NCBI GenBank assembly: GCA_964567845.1
Contig: CAZMOG010000096.1
Location: 1-5,991, forward strand
DNA: 5,991 nt
Direction: 5' to 3'
Source of the DNA: RGIG9079 sp964567845
GTDB taxonomy: Bacteria > Bacteroidota > Bacteroidia > Bacteroidales > Marinifilaceae
The position numbers and the translations under genes are program-made. The notes under the pieces were generated by a model. That model made no database searches. It was not told the origin of the DNA and worked only from the letters and a program-made list of their open reading frames with translations. This document shows, piece by piece, positions 1 to 5,991 of the stretch; position 1 is the first letter of the stretch; each line of letters begins with the position of its first letter.

Positions 1-20
1 ATTATATTATATTATATTAT
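1..20. repeat. ATTAT pentanucleotide tandem repeat
   Basis: Four perfect copies of ATTAT occupy positions 1-20, followed by a degenerate TTTATTTTATTT run into the wzz-like stop codon at 27-29. The array may continue beyond the window. It lies immediately 3' of the last visible gene. No terminator hairpin can be recognised in the 26 bases available. Confidence 0.7.
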
Positions 21-26
21 TTTATT

Positions 27-1193
27 TTATTTCTCTTTCCTAAATATTCCCTTAACTGTCTCTTTAAGATTATTGTTGTAATAATCCTTTCCTATTACCC
101 AACCAATAGCTGTTAATACACCCAAAACACACCAGATAAACAGCACCTTTATTTTTCCCATACTACTCTTTTCGTATGGTACGTATGGAGGTTGAATAAC
201 AGAAAATATAGGTGTATCTTCACTTACCTTAATCTCTGCAGCAATCTGTTGAGTTTTTAGGTTCTGATATGCAGTATGGGCAACAGAGTATTGGTCCTGA
301 AGCTGCTGCATCTTTATTTGAGCAGACTTTGTGGTAAATGCACGGTTGGCATCGGAATACTCTGCCCACTCCTTTGCAGCTGCATCATATTCAGCTTTTG
401 CTTTATTATATTGAGAGTTGATAAAATCTAAATTCTCCTGCGCCTTCTCCAATTTAAATGCTGTTATATACTTCTGCATTAAATCTGAAATGCGTTGTAT
501 AACCTGTGTAGCAGCAATTTGCTCCGGCATTGTAGCAGACATTGTGATATAACCGTTTTTGTCATCAATATCTATAAAGAACTGTTCTTCTAAAACCTTA
601 AATAGGTCACTCTCATCCTTTGTAAGTACAACCAATTTTGGACCATCACCACTTGGAACATACTCAACATCCGGCTCTTCTCCTTTAATTGCTCCTAATA
701 TTTTAAGTGGTAAGCCAATTGTCCACTCCGTTAAAAATGCTCCCAAGTTAAATTTTGCATACTCAGGGTTCATATAATAGTCAAAAAGAGTTATAGGTTC
801 ATCGATATCCTCGAAATCGAATTTAGTGTAGATCAACTCCTTCTTTAACTCGATATTGTTAAAGATTTGAGGATATACAAGTGGGCTTAATTCTCCGTTC
901 TTCGAAGTAATATCGCCCATACTGATTCCTGCAATACTTGCCAACGCTCCCAACTTACCACTGCTCATTGAACCGGCATTTGATAATTGTGGAACAATAG
1001 TGGTGCTTACTGTATAGGCCTTGGGATTTGTTAAGGCAAATATCAATCCAAGCACAAAGAATACTGCAAAAATTTTGATTATAAGTTTGCGTTTACCCCA
1101 AAGTAGTTTGGCGTAGGCAACGTAGTCAATTGAAAACTCCTCCTCTTCCACTTGCGAGTTTTGTGGAGTTTTATTTATGTTATTATCAACCAT
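27..1193 (-). CDS. Wzz-type polysaccharide chain-length determinant (polysaccharide co-polymerase), no kinase domain
   Basis: The product is 388 aa. It is probably an inner-membrane polysaccharide co-polymerase that controls the length of exported surface polysaccharide. An acidic N-terminal tail (EEEE at 16-19) and a short cytosolic segment lead to a first membrane helix at about 37-55. A large periplasmic part follows, with a Lys/Glu/Gln/Ala-rich probable coiled coil at about 243-320. A proline-rich stretch, PPYVPYEKSS (335-344), comes just before the second membrane helix at about 348-367. This two-helix layout with prolines before the second helix is the Wzz family signature. The C-terminus is a short basic tail ending at residue 388, so there is no fused tyrosine-kinase domain of the Wzc type. 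The ATG at 1193 lies 8 bases after the stop of the upstream SLBB export gene, which implies cotranslation and a shared export complex. The start is clear, since no in-frame alternative fits the family better. Confidence 0.9.
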   Translation of the reverse strand: MVDNNINKTPQNSQVEEEEFSIDYVAYAKLLWGKRKLIIKIFAVFFVLGLIFALTNPKAYTVSTTIVPQLSNAGSMSSGKLGALASIAGISMGDITSKNGELSPLVYPQIFNNIELKKELIYTKFDFEDIDEPITLFDYYMNPEYAKFNLGAFLTEWTIGLPLKILGAIKGEEPDVEYVPSGDGPKLVVLTKDESDLFKVLEEQFFIDIDDKNGYITMSATMPEQIAATQVIQRISDLMQKYITAFKLEKAQENLDFINSQYNKAKAEYDAAAKEWAEYSDANRAFTTKSAQIKMQQLQDQYSVAHTAYQNLKTQQIAAEIKVSEDTPIFSVIQPPYVPYEKSSMGKIKVLFIWCVLGVLTAIGWVIGKDYYNNNLKETVKGIFRKEK

Positions 1194-1201
1194 AGAAGTA
1201 A

Positions 1202-3535
1202 TTATTTAAATAGATATAGAATTGTTGCTGCAAGCTGTGCCACTGTGGCTCCGATACTTACACTCTGTGCCAATGTTGCACGCTCACGATCGTATGCCTT
1301 ACGCTCCGGCACAACCAATTCACAACCGGGCTCTGCCTTAAATTTACCATACTTTTTGGTACTTATAGAACCATTCATATAGACAAAGTATGATTTCTTC
1401 TTTAGGGCACGTTTAACAAAGCCTCCGCTTGTACCGACATAATCCCTCCAGCTCATCTTTGGGTCATAGGTAACAACATGTGGCATCATTACTCCACCGG
1501 TAATCTTAACGGTATTGTTATACTTAGGTACTGAAACCACATCGCCTGCACGAAGCACCACATCGAAATCTGAACCCGGATTATCAACTGCCTTTTGCAA
1601 ATCGATAGCGATATCGAAACTTGTTCCCAAACGTGCCGGATCGATAATCAATGTATCGCCACTTGCCTGAAGTTTCTCTTGCGCAATTTCGCTTGCCAAA
1701 CGCAGACGCTCAAGCTCCTCTTGGTTTAGGTGACGAGTAAGCTTTGCACCGGTTACGTATGCTTTATCAAGGAATCCACCTGCCTTTGCAATCACATCGG
1801 ATAGGCGAACCTCATCGGTCTCAACAACGTGAGTTCCGGGGAATACTACCTGGCCGGTAACTGTGATTGCCTGTTGATCCTTATAGTCGGGAGCATAGCG
1901 AACCATTACAATATCGTATGGATGAAGTGCCATTGTATCGGCCATCGGATTCTCAACCAAATTCACATTCAATACTGTTGCAAGTGTATCGCTTGGTAGA
2001 AGTGAGTTGGTATTCTCATTTCTGCGTGCAATTTCGATTCTTGCCTTGGTTGCATTACGGCTAAAGCCATTTGAAAGCAAAATCACATCCCTCAATGTAA
2101 TACCGGGGCGATAGGTGTAGTTACCACCCTTATTTACAGCTCCGTGTACCTCGACAATTGCACCGGGTGTCAAATCGTCAATGTTGTAGATACGTACCTC
2201 ATCCTCGCGGTGAAGGGCAATATCGTTTCTTCCGCTAAGTACATCCTGAAGGTTTACACTAACCGAGATTGGTTGGTACTCATCGTCCAAACGTGTAATG
2301 TATGCCTGCTCGCGGTAAGCCTCTTCGCGCAAACCACCGGCACTCTCGATCAACTCGCGAAGAGTTGATACCTTCTCATCAATAGCATAGGTTCCGGGGA
2401 AGTAAACTGCTCCATTGATCGATACTCTGTTATCGAAACGGTTACTGTTTCCTGTAACAGTAACAACATCGCCATCCTCTAATACAAATGAGTCGTAATC
2501 ACTCTCCTCAACAACAAATGAACGGTTACGCTCGCCTTTGGTGCGTGATACATGTACTTTTTCGGTCATGGCGTTGTTTGTAAAGCCACCGGTGTACTCC
2601 AACAAATCGGCAATGGTCTCGCCATCGATTAACTCAAAGCGCTGTGCACGCTTTACATTTCCATTGACCGATACCAACTTGTTATATTTCGATACAATGA
2701 TCAAATCATTATCCTGCATACGCTCGTTATCGATATATGCACCCTTTAAAATAAAGTCGTAAACATCGAGTGTCTTTACAAGTTTACCCTTTCTGTAAAG
2801 TTTAATATCACGAACGGTACCGGTTCCATTCACACCACCTGCCAGATAGAGTGCAGAAAACAGTGTGCTTAAACTTGGCATAGTGTAGGTTCCGGGAACT
2901 GTAACATCGCCCACAATGTTTACGCTCACACTTCTCAACTTACCGATTGAGAGTTTCATGTTTGTAGAGTTATCCTCGTCACTTAAAGTTGAGTAGATCT
3001 TTGACAACTCGTCTTTCAACCGCTCCTGCGCAGATTGGATTGTCTCACCAACCACATAAATCGGACCAAGGTCAGGAATGTTGATTGTTCCTTCGGGCGA
3101 TACGGTTACGGTTATTGTCTTAACGGTAGCACCCCACATCTCGATTACCAACTCATCGCCCTGCGCAATTACATAGCTCTGTGGGGTTGGGATGTTGTAA
3201 CTTGGAATAAAGTTCAAATATTTGCTTGAAAAGAGCTGGTGTCCGAAGATTGATGAGTTTGTTGTAACGGGAGCCTTCTGGATTATCTGCTCGTCAGTGG
3301 CAACGGCTCTACTCTCCTGGCGAGCAACAGTAGTTGATGGAGACTCCTTCACAACTACTGTATTTCCACCTCCACCACCGGTTTGATGGTTGATAAAGTT
3401 GTTAATCTCGGCATCGGTATAACCGTACTGCTTTGCCATCTCTTTGGCAGCATTAATCTCTGCCTGTGTCTGAGCAACCACCGCTCCGCACACCATAAAG
3501 CTTAAAGCTAAAATTGATAGTACCTTTTTTATCAT
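1202..3535 (-). CDS. Wza-type polysaccharide export protein with a Poly_export domain and about six SLBB repeats
   Basis: The product is 777 aa from the chosen ATG and is probably the periplasmic/outer-membrane channel for exopolysaccharide or capsule export. A signal peptide covers about 1-21 (MIKKVLSILALSFMVCGAVVA). A linker containing GGGGG (53-57) follows, then a Poly_export domain at about 118-200 (YVIAQGDELVIEMWG, SPEGTINIPDLGPI). SLBB-type repeats, recognised by V-x-G-x-V...PG-Y...L-x-x-AGG, start near 205, 287, 370, 460, 557 and 676. The C-terminus (about 753-776, LAQSVSIGATVAQLAATILY) is a hydrophobic or amphipathic helix, like the helix that forms the Wza outer-membrane barrel. The reading frame extends upstream to a TTG at 3601, but that overlaps the isomerase gene and buries the signal peptide, so the ATG at 3535 is preferred. 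The cysteine at 16 lacks a good lipobox (it is preceded by FMV), so lipidation is doubtful. E. coli Wza is about half this length. Confidence 0.93.
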   Translation of the reverse strand: MIKKVLSILALSFMVCGAVVAQTQAEINAAKEMAKQYGYTDAEINNFINHQTGGGGGNTVVVKESPSTTVARQESRAVATDEQIIQKAPVTTNSSIFGHQLFSSKYLNFIPSYNIPTPQSYVIAQGDELVIEMWGATVKTITVTVSPEGTINIPDLGPIYVVGETIQSAQERLKDELSKIYSTLSDEDNSTNMKLSIGKLRSVSVNIVGDVTVPGTYTMPSLSTLFSALYLAGGVNGTGTVRDIKLYRKGKLVKTLDVYDFILKGAYIDNERMQDNDLIIVSKYNKLVSVNGNVKRAQRFELIDGETIADLLEYTGGFTNNAMTEKVHVSRTKGERNRSFVVEESDYDSFVLEDGDVVTVTGNSNRFDNRVSINGAVYFPGTYAIDEKVSTLRELIESAGGLREEAYREQAYITRLDDEYQPISVSVNLQDVLSGRNDIALHREDEVRIYNIDDLTPGAIVEVHGAVNKGGNYTYRPGITLRDVILLSNGFSRNATKARIEIARRNENTNSLLPSDTLATVLNVNLVENPMADTMALHPYDIVMVRYAPDYKDQQAITVTGQVVFPGTHVVETDEVRLSDVIAKAGGFLDKAYVTGAKLTRHLNQEELERLRLASEIAQEKLQASGDTLIIDPARLGTSFDIAIDLQKAVDNPGSDFDVVLRAGDVVSVPKYNNTVKITGGVMMPHVVTYDPKMSWRDYVGTSGGFVKRALKKKSYFVYMNGSISTKKYGKFKAEPGCELVVPERKAYDRERATLAQSVSIGATVAQLAATILYLFK

Positions 3536-3566
3536 GATAAATTTATATTGTTTGCAAAACTTAATT

Positions 3567-4568
3567 TCAATTGAAGTTTTTGTTATCGATATATACCTCA
3601 AGGAGTTTTGTTATCCCACCTTTATTATTGGGAATCACATCGAAATCGACAACTCCCGCAGGAATTAAACAGCTGTTACCCTCGGTAATCTCGACACTCT
3701 CCTTTGTGTCGCGAAGAGTAATCTTTGCATCGCCCTCTAAACACATGTAAATTACAAATGAGTCGTACTTGTATAACTTTCTGTGAAAGGCACGATTTAC
3801 CTGTAGCAACTTTATCGAAAAAATCTCGTTTACCTCTAACGGAATTGGTCTGTTTATTACCGAATTGTACTCAACCTTGTAGTTGAGATAGACATTGTAG
3901 TCAAGTGCCTCCTTTGCCAGCTCGGTGTGAAGTTCACGTGGTTTTCCATCCAGTCCCGGGCGGTTGTAGTCGAAAATTCGGTATGTCAGATCGGAGCTCT
4001 GTTGAATCTCAGCCAACATTATTCCACCGCAAATGGCATGAACGCGACCGGCAGGGATGTAAAAAACATCGCCCGAGTGTACATAGTGTTCCTGAAGCAC
4101 CTGGCAAATAGAGCCATCCTCAATGCGCTTCTCATACTCATACTTCGAGATTGGAGATTTAAAGCCCACATAGATCTTTGCATTGGGCTCTGCCTTCATA
4201 ATGTACCAAAGTTCCGATTTTCCCAATGAGCCATGACGCTCCATTGCCATTTTATTGTTCGGATGGACCTGAACCGACAGATCTTTGGCAGCATCGATAA
4301 ACTTTATGAGAAGCGGAAAGTTATTGCCATAGCGCGCATATACGCTCTGACCAACAAAGTCTGCCCTATACTGCTCTACAAGTTCATTAAGGGTTCTTCC
4401 GGCATGCGGACCGTTTTTTACCACCGATTTGCTTATTGGCACTGCGCTTATCTCCCAACTCTCGCCTATTGGCCGGTTATCGGCCAGCAAACCCTTTAAA
4501 GGTTTCAGCCTGTTACCACCCCACACCAACTCGTGGAAGTTATTTTCGAATAACAGTGGATAAAGCAT
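3567..4568 (-). CDS. manA: Mannose-6-phosphate isomerase, type I (short cupin form)
   Basis: The enzyme interconverts fructose-6-phosphate and mannose-6-phosphate in the cytosol with a bound zinc. It feeds GDP-mannose and related sugar-nucleotide synthesis. The product is 333 aa from the ATG at 4568, similar to the short Bacillus ManA type of about 315 aa. Numbered from this ATG, visible motifs are the LVWGG entry (15-19), GESWEIS (35-41), VQVHPN (100-105, metal ligand His102), GKSELWYI (116-123, Glu119), and IPAGRVHAICGG (171-182, His177) followed by EIQQSSDLTYRIFDY (187-201, with the active-site Arg at 197). The C-terminal third is a second cupin-like fold. A TTG three codons upstream (4577) is also in frame, but MLYPLLF at 4568 matches how family members begin. 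It sits about 13 bases after the ATPase gene and 31 bases before the SLBB export gene, so a role in supplying sugar to this polysaccharide locus is likely. A housekeeping role is not excluded. Confidence 0.94.
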   Translation of the reverse strand: MLYPLLFENNFHELVWGGNRLKPLKGLLADNRPIGESWEISAVPISKSVVKNGPHAGRTLNELVEQYRADFVGQSVYARYGNNFPLLIKFIDAAKDLSVQVHPNNKMAMERHGSLGKSELWYIMKAEPNAKIYVGFKSPISKYEYEKRIEDGSICQVLQEHYVHSGDVFYIPAGRVHAICGGIMLAEIQQSSDLTYRIFDYNRPGLDGKPRELHTELAKEALDYNVYLNYKVEYNSVINRPIPLEVNEIFSIKLLQVNRAFHRKLYKYDSFVIYMCLEGDAKITLRDTKESVEITEGNSCLIPAGVVDFDVIPNNKGGITKLLEVYIDNKNFN

Positions 4569-4581
4569 ACCTGTCAATTAA

Positions 4582-5721
4582 TTAACAATCTCTCCCTAAT
4601 AACTTGAAAATCTGTTTTAATTCCTCCCTAACCTCCTTGTTTGGAATTCCCAAAGTATAGGCATCTGCATGGATGTTGTAGTCTTTGATTGTCAAATAAC
4701 CACTCTGATATAATAAAGGATTCGCATCGGTTAATGCCTCTGTCGGACGATCGAAAGCCGATGCATCAACATAAATACCATCCAACTGTGTAACATTGGT
4801 ATTAAAATGCTCCATCTGCTTAATTAAAAACGTTGGTGTTCCCGAAGCAAACCAATACAATTGAATCTTCATGTGCAAAAAAGCGCTTAATATACTAAAA
4901 GGATTATACACATCTTTCAAATCTTCCGCAAAGTGATAACCATCATAGTTATCCTTCAACATCTGTTTTATCTGCTCTGTTGTAACCTTATATTTATGCG
5001 CTAACTCCTTTATATCATCGCTAAAAACAGTATATAATTCATCTTCAGAGATTCCACAAATAGTAGAATATTTAGGCAACATACTTACATTTTGTATGTT
5101 ATTCACCGAACTAAAAATACTCATTTGTGAAAACTTCGTTATTCCGGTAATAAATACAAAACGCAAATCGGCATCGCACGATTTCAAGGGAGTAAAAAAC
5201 TCCTGCATTAATCTGCGTATATCCGCCAATTCACTATCCTTGTGCAAAGCATCGAGCAAAGGAGCATCGTATTCATCGACAATAACTACCGTACGCTTTC
5301 CTACTTTAGCCGATGCTGTAGTTATAAGAACGGATAAACGTTGACCCAATGTCAAATCATTACGCTTAACAATTTCATATTCATTCTCATAACTTGATAA
5401 CATTTCAGAAATCTCGCTTTCGATACCTGCAATATCCCTGTTTTTAGTAGAACTTAAATCAAAATGTAAAACAGGATATTTTATCCACTCTGTTTCAAGC
5501 TTTTCAATTGCCAAACCATTAAATAATTCCCGCTCTCCTCGAAAATAATATTTCAAGGTACTTGAAAGAAGGGACTTCCCAAAACGACGTGGACGACTCA
5601 AGAATACATAATAATTCCTTGTCAAGTCAAAGATTGCTGCAGTCTTATCGACATACACACAATTCTGATTTCTAAGTTTTTTAAAATCTTGTATTCCTAA
5701 CGGATATCTGCTTAACTCCAT
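4582..5721 (-). CDS. AAA-ATPase-like protein (PF09820/DUF1703 family), lacking the C-terminal PD-(D/E)XK domain
   Basis: The product is 379 aa and cytosolic, with no signal or membrane segment. Its biological role is not established. The N-terminus PLGIQDFKKLRNQNCVYVDKT (7-27) is the family hallmark. It is followed by a P-loop of the RPRRFGKSLL type (43-52), a Walker B VVIVDEYDAPL (145-155) and a sensor-like FITGITKFSQMSIFS (190-204). Further family blocks are YDGYHF (259-264), YNPFSIL (272-278), YWFASGTPTFL (289-299) and LYQSGYLTI (337-345). Full-length members run to about 500-550 aa and end with a PD-(D/E)XK nuclease-like domain. Here the frame stops about 18 residues after LGIPNKEV, just where that domain should begin, and the isomerase gene starts about 13 bases later. 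The ATPase motifs are all intact, so this is either a functional short form or a 3'-truncated remnant. It is the first gene of the putative operon, and sampled lines are more AT-rich than manA. Confidence 0.85.
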   Translation of the reverse strand: MELSRYPLGIQDFKKLRNQNCVYVDKTAAIFDLTRNYYVFLSRPRRFGKSLLSSTLKYYFRGERELFNGLAIEKLETEWIKYPVLHFDLSSTKNRDIAGIESEISEMLSSYENEYEIVKRNDLTLGQRLSVLITTASAKVGKRTVVIVDEYDAPLLDALHKDSELADIRRLMQEFFTPLKSCDADLRFVFITGITKFSQMSIFSSVNNIQNVSMLPKYSTICGISEDELYTVFSDDIKELAHKYKVTTEQIKQMLKDNYDGYHFAEDLKDVYNPFSILSAFLHMKIQLYWFASGTPTFLIKQMEHFNTNVTQLDGIYVDASAFDRPTEALTDANPLLYQSGYLTIKDYNIHADAYTLGIPNKEVREELKQIFKLLGRDC

Positions 5722-5748
5722 GAGTTATAAGAAAATCGCTAACTTTTT

Positions 5749-5768
5749 GGCACGGCTTCGCCGCTACC
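5749..5768 (-). other. Small GC-rich hairpin in the operon leader
   Basis: CGGC (5753-5756) and GCCG (5760-5763) form a 4-bp stem around a 3-base loop. An outer GG/CC pair (5749-5750 with 5767-5768) lies across a small internal loop. It sits in the predicted leader, 28 to 47 bases before the ATPase start codon, as a GC-rich patch in otherwise AT-rich DNA. CTTAC/GTAAG (5770-5774 and 5783-5787) next to it could form a second weak stem. No poly-U tract follows on the minus strand, so it does not look like an intrinsic terminator. Confidence 0.35.
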
Positions 5769-5807
5769 GCTTACATTACATAGTAAGGGCACGCTGTTAT
5801 ATTCGCA

Positions 5808-5838
5808 CAAAGATAAAATGAAATACAGACTTTTACAA
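5808..5838 (-). promoter_or_regulatory. Putative Bacteroidetes-type promoter for the polysaccharide operon
   Basis: On the minus strand, TATCTTTG (5815-5808) matches the Bacteroidetes -7 consensus TAnnTTTG exactly. A TTG (5838-5836) lies 20 bases upstream, close to the usual spacing for the -33 TTTG element. Transcription would begin near 5800, giving a leader of about 80 bases before the ATPase start codon at 5721. I found no comparably good match in the short gaps between the downstream genes. This call rests on consensus matching only. Confidence 0.6.
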
Positions 5839-5946
5839 CATTTCTTGACCGTATTAAATGCATTTTTAACATTCAATTTGGTTCATAGATAAAAATAGCG
5901 TATTATTAGAGAAATATAGACATTTTATAAAAAAAACTTAAATTTA

Positions 5947-5979
5947 TTCGACAATAATCACCAAAAAGGACTATCTTTG
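5947..5979 (+). promoter_or_regulatory. Putative divergent promoter facing out of the window
   Basis: On the plus strand, TATCTTTG (5972-5979) is an exact TAnnTTTG match and is identical to the -7 box of the opposite-facing site. The -33 element is weak: the best candidate is TTCG at 5947-5950, 21 bases upstream. The start site would fall at about 5986, just inside the window end, so the gene served is not visible. Confidence 0.45.
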
Positions 5980-5991
5980 CGTAGCACAATC

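Larger units (their letters stand above)
5722..5991. other. AT-rich intergenic region with putative divergent promoters
   Basis: This 270-base stretch has no credible coding frame on either strand. From left to right it holds the leader of the minus-strand operon, with a small GC-rich hairpin and a 5-bp inverted repeat. Next comes a promoter-like site facing left. A very AT-rich segment follows, including a run of eight A at 5929-5936. A promoter-like site facing right lies at the extreme end. The layout suggests a divergent gene starting just beyond the window. Confidence 0.6.

Noticed and set aside
3550..3560. TTTGCAAA palindrome between manA and the SLBB export gene
   Set aside because: It is an 8-bp AT-rich palindrome in a 31-base gap with no U-tract or second copy. 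It is too short to call an operator or terminator.
3536..3601. Extended N-terminus of the SLBB export protein from the TTG at 3601
   Set aside because: It would overlap the 3' end of manA and put 22 polar residues in front of a clear signal peptide. The ATG at 3535 is a better start.
3927..4229. 100-codon plus-strand frame opposite manA
   Set aside because: It lies wholly within manA, whose product has clear family motifs, and it shows no recognisable protein features.
4569..4577. TTG start of manA at 4577
   Set aside because: An ATG three codons downstream gives the MLYPL-type N-terminus expected for the family. The TTG adds only three residues.
4651..4660. Possible internal promoter ahead of manA (TATACTTTG on the minus strand)
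   Set aside because: The spacing between TA and TTTG is three bases instead of two, it lies inside the ATPase coding sequence, and I saw no supporting -33 element.
5749..5768. Intrinsic terminator
   Set aside because: The stem is only 4 bp plus an interrupted GG/CC pair, and no U-tract follows on the minus strand. The T5 run beside it lies on the plus strand before the stem.

Overview
The window looks like a chromosomal segment of a member of the Bacteroidetes, most likely Bacteroidales. The reasons are the gene families present, A/T-rich leader sequences without Shine-Dalgarno motifs, and two copies of TATCTTTG, a match to the Bacteroidetes -7 promoter consensus TAnnTTTG. I cannot name the genus.

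All four credible genes lie on the minus strand, so the transcription order runs from right to left. First is an AAA-ATPase-like protein (5721-4582) that lacks its family's usual C-terminal nuclease-like domain. Next is a type I mannose-6-phosphate isomerase (4568-3567). Third is a large Wza-type polysaccharide export protein with about six SLBB repeats (3535-1202). Last is a Wzz-type chain-length determinant (1193-27). The gaps are about 13, 31 and 8 bases, which suggests one operon. The only good minus-strand promoter match I found is upstream of the ATPase gene, at about 5808-5838.

The last three genes form a coherent front end of a capsule or exopolysaccharide locus. The isomerase links fructose-6-phosphate to mannose-6-phosphate and so to GDP-mannose-type precursors. 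The Wzz protein sets polymer length from the inner membrane, and the SLBB protein carries the polymer through the periplasm and outer membrane. Glycosyltransferases, flippase and polymerase are not in view and may lie beyond position 1.

The right end (5722-5991) is a 270-base AT-rich intergenic region. It holds the putative operon promoter, a short GC-rich hairpin in the leader, and a second promoter-like site facing right, probably serving a divergent gene just outside the window. The left end (1-20) is a short ATTAT tandem repeat directly after the wzz-like stop codon.

This is mostly a conventional polysaccharide export locus. The least explained element is the shortened ATPase leading the operon. 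I see no CRISPR array, tRNA, rRNA or recognisable insertion sequence.
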